A stretch of DNA of 64,000 nucleotides from Caenorhabditis elegans (taxonomy: Eukaryota > Nematoda > Chromadorea > Rhabditida > Rhabditidae), in contig NC_003284.9 in NCBI RefSeq assembly GCF_000002985.6, positions 7,440,001-7,504,000 of the forward strand, written 5' to 3'. Both the position numbers and the translations under genes were made by a program. Positions 11,531 to 26,320 of this stretch are shown in pieces; position 1 is the first letter of the stretch; each line of letters begins with the position of its first letter. Under the pieces are notes generated by a model. That model had not been told where the DNA came from. It did no database searches and saw nothing but the letters and a program-made list of their open reading frames with translations.

Positions 11531-14500
11531 TTTTTTTACAAAACCTCCTCACTAATTTTAACATTTCAACAATGATTTTTTGCGTATTTTGCAATAATTA
11601 CTCACAAAATTTCAGAAAAATTATCAGATATAACTATAAATTAGCCGTTTTAGATTTTGATACGCTTGTTTTGACGCTCACCAAAAAACCAGCAACGGAT
11701 ATTGAATAAAAACTGGAGTGCTTTTAATTAATCATATGCTTGTGAATTTTCGCGGGTGTTTATAAGTATCTACATGATCAGTATATAAAAAGTTGAGAAT
11801 ATATTGAAAACGAGACATTCCAATATTGTCATGTTCACAATGTAGACTGAATTTGACATATTAGTTTATTTCAGTTTCCCGATGGATTGTCGTTTTATAT
11901 GCAGACCTACTGGTATGTAGATATCCTACTAATAATTTAGAAATTAATAAATTAAACTATTTGAAACAGAAGGGTTTGATGTCTAAACATTCTACAAGAG
12001 TTCAAAACAAATTCAACTGGAACATAAACGGTTTTCTTGACTAGTGTTTGTGATATATGTATTGTTTGATTTACAATGCATTTGATAACGTTTAATTAAT
12101 TTTAATAAAGCAAAACATGAAAAGAATTTGGGGAATTCGTTTGAAATAACGAAAAATATCTGAAGTACAAAAATTTATTTAACTAAATGCTCGATGGCTC
12201 TTTTCTTCCAAAAATCATGTGAAACGAATTTAAGATTGTTTAAAAACAATTTTGAAAAAATTAACAAAACAACATAGATTAAATATAACTTTGTACGGCT
12301 GGTGAATCAGACGAACGACCCTATACAACAATACAAAAAAAAACAAAACATGTGTTCTTCAGTTCAAAATATGAGAAGAACAGCAATAGCTGCATGGAAC
12401 TTTTCTATGATTCAAATTGAAGCTTGAGTAAATCGATACAGAAACTGAAATCATAATAGGCAAATTGAATTACAACGTTGAAACAATTTAAACACATAAT
12501 CTTTTTAAGAATAGATGAATGAGAATGAAAAATCTTATTAACGAGTTTCGGAAATTTTTAAAAACTATTACTGTTTATTATTAAATTTAAATTTGTTACT
12601 ATAACAGACTTAATGCCTCGAATAGTTTTTCAATGGTTTGTTGTCAGCAGCTTTCCTCTTAAAAAGGGTTATAGGATCAAATCCAAAAATAGCAAACTTG
12701 TCAACCTTCCCCGCAGTTTTGTATCCTAATTATTCAACAATTTCGGCAGTGGCCAATTCACACATTAGTCGCAATAGCTGATTACGCAATTGCAATGTTG
12801 CGTGCTAGCACATCAACAATAGTTCAACACGAAGCAATCAATTCAGTTTAACGATGATCCAATCCATGAAATCCGTTAAACCTCACAGGTGGTCGTCTCA
12901 AATATGATATCTGTATTTTATGCTAATCGTCATAAAACACCCCGTCTGGCAGCTAACTGATGCTCCTGTTACTTACTACTGTTGCGGAGGAAGTGTTCTC
13001 GGTTAGGCAGGAAATGTAGAAGAATAGGCTCATTACTAGCGTTGTCTCTGATCCGGTCGCTTGTCTTTTGGTTGTTAATTACAAAACAATAAAGTCTAGG
13101 GCTATTAAAACACAAAGCAAAATACACAAGAATAAATAAAACAAAAATATAATTTTAAAAACTGATGGTCCACCAAACAATAAATAAAGAAAGTTGGAAA
13201 ACATATTCTGTGACGTAAGCGAGTGGGATGAGAAATATGAAAACCGAACGAGTCACATGTTCTTTTCCCAGCTGTTTCTTACGTTTTTATTATTTCAAAT
13301 GCACTTGTTTTAAATTGTTGTAGAGCTGCGAATAAAGATAAGTAAAACCAAAAAGCCGTTTTTGAAAATGAAAATTTAGAAATTAAATTTCAAACGTTTT
13401 ACAAACTCAATGGTAAAAATGTGAGCAAAGTCTATTTTTTCCTGATAGTTTTGAAACGAGTTATAGGTTCTAGAAAATCACGTTTTTTCATTCACAGACG
13501 TATCAACTATAGGACTGAAACAAAAATTAATGCCTGGGTTAGAACTTGAAGTTTGAAAGTTAGAAAATTGAAAATCTGTTTGGTAGAAACGAAGTCTATA
13601 GCATTCTTGAAGAAGGCAAAATTCTAAAAACGAAGTTTGAATTATAAATTTCTGACATCGAAATTATCAGTATTATCTTCCCTTGCACAATTTATCATTT
13701 TCATCTCCACCTTCAAACCAATTTGACTTAATCTGTGTATTTACCAACCATTAACAGAACAAAATTAGGCCATCAAATGTTACTTTAGCTCTAATTTCTA
13801 CCTTAGCCTGTAATTTCGACGTTTCCCGCAGCTTACAAGCGGATCATCCCCCCTCCTAAATCCATTTCTCTCAATGAACTCATTTGCCGAGCGGCGTCTT
13901 GTCATCTGTCACTAAAATAATAGAGAGTGAGAGAAATAGACCCCATGCTCCGACTAGTGGTTCGTCACAGCTCATAATCACTGGACAAGTAATGTATAAT
14001 TCCGTAAGCTGCTAGGCGGGAAAGGCTCCTGCTTTTCCGACAAGAAAGGATGGGACCCAGCTGCCCCTTGAGTGTACGCGGAAAACCAGGCTCCGTGTCA
14101 ATACTGGCTGATCTTCTGCTTCTCTTCCACCACACTTCTATATGGATGTACATATGAAGCATGCTGGCAATTATCGCAATACACAATTATCGTTATTATT
14201 TTTATTAATACAAGATGGAAGACGCGGAGTGCAACATGAGCATAGTTGCGGAATATGAAAGCACATCGGCATGTCGCTAATGACATGTCTCACTGCATAA
14301 CACACGGTAGATTGAGCGTTTGATTGACCGATACGTACCAACTGTTAGGATTTCACACCTAGTCGGTTAAGAGGATTCAAAAATTATAACGTTGTTTTTG
14401 AATCAAGTAGAACTCAAGGATTTGTTTTTCAAATAATGTTTTGCTCTTTTCAACTAAGCAGTTATTTTGTCAATATTTTTAATAATTTGGCTATTCGGAA

Positions 14501-16600
14501 ATTCCCAAAAGGAAATTTCCCAAATATTTTTAAATTCTGTAGTTTTCGAATAATTGAAATATCGAACCAGAAAAAAAAATTAGTTATCAAGAAAATCAAC
14601 CAAAATCTCTAGAACTGTATAACTCGGTACAGAAAATATATCTACAATTTAATGATTGCATTATTACTCATTACTAGAATCTAATTTTGAATGTTTACAT
14701 GTTATTTTCAAAAGTTTCGATCTTGAAAATTGTCCAAATTTGCAACATTTTCAAAGACCGATGACCGAACTGTTCAAAACGGTTTCAAACTTCTTTCGGA
14801 TATATAATTTCATTTCTAGAAACTTTAGTAACCAAGCATTTTTAGTTCATTGGTAGTAAAAGTTCTACTTTTCCTTCTAAACCAAATCAAAGTTAAAAAA
14901 AAATATAAAACAGTAGTTTTCCTTGGTTTCAAGCATCTACCCATTTTTAACTTCCAAGTTTTACTCCGTCCCTTTTGCGGAATTATCATTGTTCCTTTTA
15001 TGATATTTCCAGACCTGGAAAACAATTTCGCTTTTAGCGAAATCAGAATTTCATAACAATAGACGTCACATGACGCATTCTAAGACGACTCATCAAATCA
15101 TGAGAAGTAGTTTTGGTGAAAGATGAAATTTTTCAATTTTTTGGTCTTGAAGATTGTATGTTTTGGATGCTGAGCTTGAAAGTTTAATTTTTAAATTTGA
15201 AAAAAATGCCACTAAATTCAAAAAATCAAATTATTTGAACAACACGTTGCCAACCCCTGTTGTACCTAGTTGCTAGAAACATTAATAATAAAAAAATACT
15301 GTATGTGAAGTATGACAAACTGATATAATTGCATTGAATGATTAGGACACCTCTATAGAATACGGTGCCGACACATGTACATAAATGGTGCATTGCATGA
15401 TTTGTCTTCGGCCCTGGGCTATTGAATAGAAAAAATAGGAGAACGAAAACCGATTATTAATCAGAAATGTCTCAAGACGTTCCAGTCCCTAAATTATTTA
15501 AAAAGTGAAATGGGGTGAGATAATAATGCTCAGTGTTTATATCTGTAATTTTTAAAAACTCCTTAAAAAAGCCACATTTTATGTACAAACTTCCTAACTT
15601 TTTTTCAATTCAACACAAAAAAGATTGGAAAGTTTACGATTTCAACTAAATTAGAATTTTCGACAAATTAAAAAATAATTCAAAAAAGATAAAAAGAAAT
15701 ATTATTGCAAAATATGTTATTTAAAGTGTTTTAAAATTTTTCACACAAGCCCACATCCCTTGTTGTTTGAAATTTTAGTGAATCAGAAATTTTCGGGTCA
15801 TTTCTAAATTCAACATGTACTCTTGTCCATCGTACATAGGAAAATATGATTTCAATTCGAGACCTAAAACCTAACGGGATTGAGATTTGAAATATGACCA
15901 GGAGTCACATCTTTCTATTGTTCCCAGCAATTCGGCAACAAGGAAAATGAAGAAGTAATTTACGCAATCAACCGAGTGGGGATTATCTGCTAGTTTGCCT
16001 TCAATTCATGTGTCCGCGTGCACTTTTCTCCGTTTTCCACGATCGACCTGTTGTGAGCCGTTGAGTCAGTCGTACATCATAATTTAGATGCCCAAGACTG
16101 GTAGACAATAGAAGTGTGGCAAGATAATTAATAGGATCCCCAGCCTCCGGACCACGCGGATGAAACCCCCCGCTGGTTTTTGCGAGGGCACCTTGGTTAC
16201 CTGTAAGACTCACACCGACACTCGCCCTGCTTATTACCTCCACGCTCGGCATGTGTCGGTAGTTAGGTGTCATGTTCCAATAATAGAAGAAGAAGGAGAC
16301 ACATATGCGATTTGAACCTTAATCTGGTACAACAAAGCAAAACGGGTCACTTGTTGTGAGAGATTGGAGCAAAACAACTTGACGTCAGAGCATCAAATGA
16401 TTCACAGCCTGATTGTGAGCCGACGGTGTTGGGAGAAGTAGGAGTATTGGCAATGGGGGTTAGGTCTCTCGAAATATTGAAATGCTCCAATATCCAAAAT
16501 TCAACATAAATTCAAATTATGTAGACTTTCCAAATTACAAAATTTCTCTGTAAAAAACTTCTGATTGAACAAAACTGCTCATCAAAATTCTTTCCAATAC
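11531..16600. other. Intergenic, no convincing gene
   Basis: Mostly AT-rich with scattered GC-richer patches (about 12880-13080, 13840-14330 and 16010-16270). The patches contain only short frames without splice context. They could be enhancers of sox-2 or of the acyltransferase; nothing specific is recognised. Confidence 0.5.
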
Positions 16601-18130
16601 AGTAAGTGTTTGTTGATTCTTCTAGCATCAAAATACTAGAATATTCAATTCCGAACGGGTCCCCTGTCTCCAGACAGGTGTGTCCGACGAAGTTCATTGT
16701 TCTCTTCCCTTCGTCTCTCACCCACTGCAATCTGATTCTGAGCATAATTGTGGATGCTCAGAACTCGCACTTACCCTGACTTTTCAATCTGTGCAAACTG
16801 GTGAGAAAGCATCAGGGAAAAAAACAACCAACACTCGCAAGATGGTTCGAATATCCGATACCCCGAAGTTGTGTGGGTTCGCTTTCCAAGAACAAAGAAG
16901 ATGGAGGAACTCGGGTGGCCAATGTTTGCGAACACGATGTGATACACACAAATGGACTCGTCTTCTCGCTCACTACTTTTCGCCTCCCGTCTCCCCATCT
17001 TTCCGCCGACTGTAAATACCATTACCCGAGAGTGATTCCACACAAAAGGTGGGCTGCGCACAACCTCCCTGCCTTCAAAATCCGATTACCTAGAGTGAGA
17101 GCCGAGCAAAAATGAGATCGAAGAAGAGGAAGTTTTCGGAGTTAAGAAGACAACAAGATCAAGTCTCTTTCTAAATGTAGTGTTTTCCAGAGACCCCCTC
17201 TCTCGGAAATGTTACCTTCAGGCAGCTTCTTCTTCTCCAGAATCGGCTCTTCACACTTCTCTGCAATCCACACATTGTCTATCCCGAAGAGCACAACACT
17301 CTTTCACATCGGCGTCTCGTGTCTCTAAATTCTCCGGGATAGACTACGGTAGGAAGCTTCACCCATGTGTGTATGTGGAAAAGAAAACGAGCGAGTGAGA
17401 GTGTGTGAGTGGACTACTTGCGCTCAAATTGGCTCAGGTGTACGATAGTCAATCATGACGCCGAGCCAAAGTCAGGAGGCAGCAGAAAAATAAATGAGAG
17501 ACTGCCCCCTTTCCAAAGCTTCACTACATCCAAAACTTACAGAGCTCCCAAAAATATTAGTCAGTTATTTGAACGCCCCCTGCTGTGCGGTCTGAGGGGC
17601 ACTTGTGCTGCTTTTGCCAAAGTCATGCATATGAATATGGGACAAAATTGGTTGGGCATCGTCAGTCTCCCGTTGTTTTCCACTGGCCAAGATTGGCGGG
17701 CAAATGACTTTCCAAAATCTCCCTACAGCAATCAAAACCTCGTACTTCGGTGTATGAGTATGAGAGTGTGCGCGCGTGCGTGCTTCAGGAGCCACGGAGC
17801 CGGACTGTGGACGACCGAAATTCGATCATACACTGCTCGGCGGCAGCTCCGGCTATTTTTGTTTGAGTTGAGGAATTGAGACCACCCTATTCCGATTCCA
17901 TCACAACCCAACTTCACCACACAGGAAGAAACAGTATGTATGTGTGTATGTGTCGAGGCGCAAATCGAATCGAGAAAACGAGACAACCAACAACCCGATG
18001 TTTGACAATTTCGCGAAATTCATATGCACAGTTTTCGTTGACTCTTCTCGGTTTCTTCTCGTCTGCCTCTGATACATTCACTTCACCATTGCTTGTTTGA
18101 ACAAAATAAACTTCTCGGTAACGACCAAAT
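16600..18130. other. GC-richer block with overlapping open frames, likely regulatory or noncoding RNA
   Basis: Base composition is clearly richer in G+C than either side, with pyrimidine tracts and CpGs. Long frames on both strands (for example 17409-17879 plus) have no recognisable domain, and frames in other phases are equally open, as expected from composition. A perfect 14-bp palindrome AATTTCGCGAAATT lies at 18007-18020. The block is 0.9-2.4 kb downstream of the sox-2 stop codon. I do not call a gene. Confidence 0.4.
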
Positions 18131-19016
18131 CAAGTAAAGAACACACTTTTGGTTGGTTGTGTGCAAGTAAAAATACCAATGCATCTTTTTTATCAAATCT
18201 GGGTGAAAAAAAAGAAGCCTCCGGAAACTGACTGCTTCTTGCTTCAATCTTTTTTAGTCGTTTGGTTTTACAGATCTAAGCTTGGGTGTCAACATTTTAT
18301 GGATAAATTAAAAATTTGTAAACTTATATGATGGTATCAACATCTAAATTTTAGAACATGGTATTTCAGAATGCAAAACTGAAATATGAGGTCCTCAGAA
18401 ATGAGTTGGGACGCATCTAAATAGGTTTCTAAGCGCGAATAATTATTGGAGTTTCAAGAAAGAAATATACAATAAAACTGAAGGTGATGAGAGTTAGGAG
18501 CAATAAATTGGTTGCATGGATTAAAAAACTGGGGAAACGTGGAAAATGACGGCTGACACAAGTGGCATCAAATAATGGGTAAGAGAGCAAACAAAAATCG
18601 AAGAACAGTGAGAATTATCAAGAATCAGGACGGAGAAAATGAATTCCGATAAACCACAAAAACTGACATAGGAAACAAATATACGAAACATATTGATTAG
18701 AATTTCAAAAACAGTCAAATACCAAGTCAGTGTTGTGTTGGCAAAATTTTAAAGGGAGAAAAAATGGGGAAGTGAAACAACCTCTGGGCACGTATCACCC
18801 TACACGGGACATTGAATTTTTTGTGAGAGAAATGGGAATAAGAGGTAAAAAGTCATTTAGCAATGCACATCTCTGAAACTGCCTCAGATTTTGATTTTGG
18901 AATTGAAAAAGCTCAGATGTTTCAAAAGTCAAAAACCGTTTTGAAAAAAATTAATGGAGTATTGAAATTTGTACCAAAAAAACTAATTGAAGGTCAATTT
19001 CTTTCGAGAAGTGTGT
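18131..19016. other. AT-rich stretch, sox-2 3' flank
   Basis: No gene is seen on either strand. The proximal part should include the sox-2 3' UTR, which reads leftwards from 19016. Confidence 0.5.
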
Positions 19017-20510
<1,494 letters not shown>

Positions 20511-23500
20511 CTTGTTAAACAACAATGATATGACACGTCGACCGGACACTGCAAAAGACAACCAATATGAAATACAATAGAATTTTGAACGGGAATCGCG
20601 CAAGAGAAGGAGGTAGAAAAGACAGGAGAAAGAAGAAGGGAAGATGGGGAAGAGGTTCACGAGATTGGGCGCCGACGAGAGGTGCACAGACAACTGTGGG
20701 TGGGCGGGTCTAACACCGCTTGGCCAATCATCGCGCGCCTTCCAGGGCGTGGCTTATTCTCTCTGTCCCTCGTTACCAAAACTCTCTGTATGATGATGAT
20801 GATGCCGACGCAATGTCCTGGCGGGACCTATTTCACATGATGATGACAACGTTTCTCTCAATCCGTCGCTTCTCCACCAGCAGCAGAAACGGCGACGTTG
20901 ATGATTCGGAAGACGTCGACGAATAAAGTAAACTATGTGCAGGTGACCGTGTACAGAACAACACCTCGGGAATAGCAATAGGAAGTAAGAGATGGTGGTA
21001 TTACTATACACTTTTCAATTTCACACATTATTGGATTCTAAAGTTCTTGTATGTATCGCAGAGAAGAACACCTGCTACGGCGGATACAGCCAGTTATAGC
21101 TTTAGAATCAATCGGAAAATACTTAGAGGCGGCAAAAAACTCTGATTGTTCAAAACTACAGTTTGTGCATTTGTGCTTTAATTCAAAATTGAAGTCAAAT
21201 CTGAAAATGTCAATATCGCAAATTGAATATTTAATTTATAAACTTGATTTCTCGAAAAAAGCAACTAACCTATTTTTCTTCAAGCACTCATTAAAAACGA
21301 CTGCTCATAATCTGAGGTTTCTATTCACAAAGCGCTGGAGACTGAGTCTCGGAATCTATTCAACACTTGTCTATTCATTCAACATTTCGGGCGGCTAATT
21401 TGGGAAACGACACTTCTCTGTTTAATCAAATCATATTGTTCCTGGTGTTGTTTTTCAGAGTTATGGATCTACTAAAACTGGAGAAAAAATTGAAAAAAAA
21501 ACATGAGACCCGCAAGTATACGGTAACTTTGATAGCTAATCAATGTTAAACTATGAAAAATCCAACCTGATAAAATCTCGATTTTCAATAATAGCTGGTT
21601 GATTAACAATAGATAACTGATGAGAGGAGAAATTTCAATACAATGATAACATCAGTAGGGAGGTGGTAGAGGAAGATTTGTTAACAAGCTATATTCACAT
21701 CCAAGGTGGCAAGGTATACCTTTCCTTTCAAGACGCCGTTCTAATCCGACAAAATGAAGCGAGCGATACGAGCATCTGTGGTTTTCGAGAAGATAATCCC
21801 TTAGTTATTGGCAAGCTTCTTGTTGATTGCGAAAAGCTGAGACAGACATTAAAGGAAATGATGGCAGTGACGGCTCTTCAGAGGTACGGGTCACAAGGTA
21901 CGAAAAACCAGAACCTAGTTGACGAGGTGGTTGTAAAATAGCATTAGGGGCCGCCTAACCTATATCCTATAATGGCAGGAGAGCATCTTACAAATCCGTA
22001 TCAAATTATTTCAGTACAATACAAAAAATTTAATTTATTTCTTGTTGTCAAGGAAATCAGGGAAATAGATTTTGGAAGTTTATTGTAGATGAAGCAAAAA
22101 AAGCGAGCATTTCTCGATGGAGCAAAAACCTCGGGACAGCAAGAGAGAGCAAGCAAGCACACATTGGAAAGCACTCTCACATACACATAGCTACAGTATC
22201 CGGGAGAGAAAAAAACGACGAAGGCTTGTTTCGCTAGTTTTGCTGCTTTTGCTGGTCATGAGAGGAAGAAAAGAGATGGCACAGAGTTTTGGTTTTGGTT
22301 TGGTTGTAAAAATACTGGGAAGAAAACGGAGAGAGCGAAGTAAGCAGGAAGACGTGAGAATTCAAAAAACAGTGTTGACAGGACGCTTTTTTTTAAGTAT
22401 CAGAAATAAAAAAGAAATAGAGAAATTTTGATTATCGGTCATTTTTCAAAGAGTTCCCAATTTCCTATTCCAACTTTGGCTTATCAAAAATGCATCGTCA
22501 ATATTGTGAGATGAATCTATAATCAATCTAGCTTACGCCTGAATGACGGATATGGGAAAATGATGAGAAGTTGAAAAGTGGGACTTCATATTATTTAATA
22601 TATATGACGAAGATGATCGTTTGCACGAGCAATTGAGTTAAGGAGGTTTGATGGTTAGCAAAAAACGGGAGTAGTCGAGGAGGAGACATTAGGCAAGAAA
22701 AAAGGGGGAGGGTAGTTTATACAGTGAAAGAGGACGAAAACGATCTTTTTAGGATCTATTGGGCACCCGAAGGTCGAAACGATCAAGGTGTGTGCGTTGC
22801 GTAGTGCGCGACCGCCGGGACGGCTTCTCGACTTCAGGCGTGACTCCTTGATGCACGCACGACTGTAGACAGTGGCGCACAAATTACTCAGAACCAAGTG
22901 TCCAAAACTTAAACTACCAGGTTAGAGAGTAAGCCCTTCTTAGTTACTCCGAGGTCTCCACACGAAATGACACCTTATTTTGAAGCCGTCGGATCGTTTA
23001 TTTGTTTTAGAGACGAATTATAAGGTCGTATAATTGAGGATGCGCCTCATGGAAGAGTGGTAGAGGAAACGATAATCGGTTACGAACGCTGTGGTTAGAA
23101 GATGGGAGAGAGTCGGAGGAAATTGAGAAAGTTTTAACACAGACACGAAAAATGGCAGAAGAATTTTCGCTGAATCACCTGCCAAATACTGTTGTTCAGA
23201 CAACATGGAATTGATTTGTTTTGTGATGAAAGTTGAAAATACGAGCCTAAGAAAACTGACAACACCCAAACAGTTACAAAAACAGAAAATGAAACAGATT
23301 TCTCAAGTTTCCAGAAAACTGCACTTGATATATCATTTTTGAAAACAGAAAACCGACGTAAGCAATATTTCCCTCCTAATCTTTTGAATAATAATCTTGT
23401 CATACGAAAGTGGGTAAGTCTTGAAAGTGATACGTGATATTTCGGAGATGAAAACAGAGAAATGTGTTGGCAGACGACTTACCTGGAGTAAAACATCATC

Positions 23501-26320
23501 TTTCTCGATTTGATCACACAGGCATCGATGAAAAAGGGAGCCATGACGCGGCAGATTTAGTTTCAACAAATATATCAGTTTTGTTGTACGTCATGAGAAT
23601 AGTAGAATAGAACCAGGAGCGGTTGACTACGTTTATGGCATGTTTTATAGTAAATTGTGAGTTTTCATATATTTATTTGTAAAAACCGAGCAGAGGAATA
23701 TATGACGACGAGGAGGTCTTCAGCCGGCAGCATTGTGGTCGTCTTGGGGCCGTCTTCTGTGTCGTCGTCGTCGAGTCTCCCCCAATCATTACAGCGCATT
23801 GTTTCTTTTCAATCCACCGCTCCATTCCTCCTATTCAGTCTTTTGTATTCGTGTTGAAAGGGCGTACGCGGGCGCACACAGAGACACAATTCTCATACAC
23901 ATACATACTGGCTTAGCTCTCTTTCCTCTCTTGATTTCATCCGTCTACACAGAGCTCCCGGCTCAACTCTTTCAGTTATCTAGCTTATTAGCCGTCTTCC
24001 AACTTCCCACTTACTATTGACTGATTTTGGCATAACGGCATGGAGATTGAATAAACGGGAAGAAAAATGATATACAGTGTTCGGACTACATCCGGCGACA
24101 CAGATGTACTGGTTTTGTATATTATTGCTTATTTTGCCGTCTAGCATCCGGCTAGCTAATTAGCATGGTTTATTATCATTCAAACATCGATCGATTTCGA
24201 TTACAGTCTGACATCCCATATCATTCTCGTTATTTTTTACGTTCTCAGCCTATTGTCATGTAAGTTTGAATCATTGTGATGTTAAATCAACTGATGGGAA
24301 ACCCACGTCGTTGACTATAGGTCAAAATCAAGCTTTTCGGTGAGTTTCGAAGGGGTTTTACTCGTTTCCGAAACTATACACCCTATGTACATGTGTCGAG
24401 AAGCGATGTGGGAAAATATTTGTTCACACCGTAACGAATAAGACACGGACAACGGTAGGTGTGCACGCGTGAGGTGCGCATAGTGTCGATCACAAGCCAT
24501 CGGGTTCCTACCCCCTCTCTCTCTCTCCCACGCTCTCTTCCATTTTCTCGTTCTCTTTCTTATTTTCAGAGCGAGAGGATCGGATTACTGTAGTTGGCGC
24601 CAGCCAAGTGAGAGAAAACGCCGCCGATGAAGCGGGAAAACGACGGAAACGCAGATTGAGACCGCGCCGCTCGTCGTGGTTGGTCGCCGCTGCTTGGCGA
24701 CCACACAGCAGTTGATGATGATATCAGAAAGCAGTTTGCACACGCCCCAGATTTCTACCGTAGTCTTTGTCAAAGATTGTGGCGGTCTACAAACTGTGAG
24801 CAATGCTATTGCTTTTGAGATTAGTAACTAACCTTACAATTTCAAAAATTAGAGCCTGAAGTTGTGTGATGATATTTTCAATAAGATCGATAAGTTTTTA
24901 AAGGTAGCTTACGGCCGGCCAGTGAAGAAATTTAAAAAACGTATTATTCTGAAACAAAAATATCATAATATGATTTTAGAATTGTTTTATTTCAAGCCAC
25001 TTTATCTCAAGCACTGCCGAATGTGTAAACCCAACTACTAAAATGTGCACAATTAGAACTTAAAACAGAAAGAAATAACGCTATTTGATCGCTTTAGTCA
25101 TTTCAGATCCAATGATTTCTAATCAAAAGGAAATGGTTTTTAATCATTTCCGATTTGAGCTTTTCAATGATTTTCACATGTGTCATATAATTCCCTATTG
25201 ATTTTTATTAACACACTTAATACTTATAAATTTTACACAAGAACATAACAGTAGGCCGTAAAGCGCATTATCATCCGTATTGATGATGAGTAGCAGTTCT
25301 GGTAGTGATCTCACAATTTCTTGTTGACAATAACCGAACTGTACCAATTTTGGCGGGAAACATGTAATAAGATATAGTGGGGGGAGGGAGAGAAGTTGTA
25401 AAAAAGTGGAGTGGCTTTTCAAGAAGGGAATGATAAATTTTCAGAGATTGTTGGCAATAAAAAGTTTTCTAACATAAAGCATAAATTAAATAATGGGAGG
25501 TTGATTAAAAATATTATGTAGACTACAAGTGGAAATAATGAATTCTATGACATATAAATATCCGGTATAGGAGAATAAATGTTGAGGAACAAAGTTGTTT
25601 TCAGAACAACACCTCTTAATTAAATACAATAAATTATTTTTAAAAATGTCAAGAAGAGAAAATGAGTACTTTGATACTTTAAAAATGTAACTGCACTCTT
25701 GGTTACGTACAGTCGTCGTAACGACTGTAGTTGACATTTCAGAAAGAATTAATTGGGATATCAATGGATGAATGGCGAGAGCAATGTGTGAAAAATTGAG
25801 AGAAAATGCAAATGAGCATCAATTGAATAGGAAGAAGACTGTGATAAGACACCATTCGAATGGATGATATCAGTGAGATCTGCAATACTAGTGGACAGTG
25901 CAGAGGGCTCATGGCTCATATAGGTACAAGAAAACGAGGTGAGAAAGCAGGGTGGCGGGATCGGCGAGAACTTTGAAAGGTGAGACATACACCTTTATTC
26001 TCCCCCTTCAACTACCGCCTCCTGTACAACTCTCGTTTCCTCGAACCTCTCGACCATGGCGCGTACTGTTTCGACCTCCTCGAACGTGAAGAAGAAGAAG
26101 AAACTTAGGGAAGAAAGAAAACAAGTGAAACATAGGTAAACTAAAAGATGAGGATAGTGAAAAAGTGTGGGAGGTAGAAATAAGAAATAAGATAGGAGGG
26201 GAGAGGAAAAGAGTAGGAAACTTGTTCTGTAATATATGCAAAACGATATCGTGGGTAGGGGAGGTGATTCAATAGTTTTTGGTTGTTGGGATAAGAGACA
26301 CTAGTGTAATTTTATGCAAA
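20511..26320. other. Intergenic between sox-2 and coh-1, probable sox-2 regulatory DNA
   Basis: No supported gene in 5.8 kb. GC-richer patches at about 20640-20930, 22740-22880, 24430-24790 and 26010-26100 interrupt AT-rich DNA. CACACA-type and CTCTCT-type low-complexity tracts occur near 23870-23900 and 24518-24530. Candidate items are listed separately: an E2F-like site at 25349-25360 and a two-strand open island near 26010-26135. Single frames such as 21663-21941 (plus, 92 codons) have no recognisable family. Confidence 0.5.
25349..25360 (+). promoter_or_regulatory. E2F-type site TTTGGCGGGAAA
   Basis: Exact match to the classical E2F/DP consensus (TTTSSCGC extended). It lies about 970 bp downstream of the coh-1 stop and 4.8 kb upstream of sox-2. 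The same 12-mer recurs inverted in a coh-1 intron at 29467-29478. Binding by EFL-1/DPL-1 is inference from the motif only. Confidence 0.4.

Noticed and set aside
16290-16330. Possible tRNA B-box (GGTTCAAATC on the minus strand)
   Set aside because: Flanking bases do not form a T-stem or acceptor stem, and no A-box lies at the right distance.
17409-17879. 156-codon plus-strand open frame in the GC-richer block
   Set aside because: Frames on both strands are equally open in this composition, the protein has no family signature, and no splice structure was found.
21051-21398. 115-codon plus-strand frame upstream of sox-2
   Set aside because: Lys/Leu/Phe-rich, no motif, AT-rich codons, isolated.
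21663-21941. 92-codon plus-strand frame with moderately protein-like content
   Set aside because: No family recognised and no splice or leader context. Kept only as a low possibility that conservation could test.
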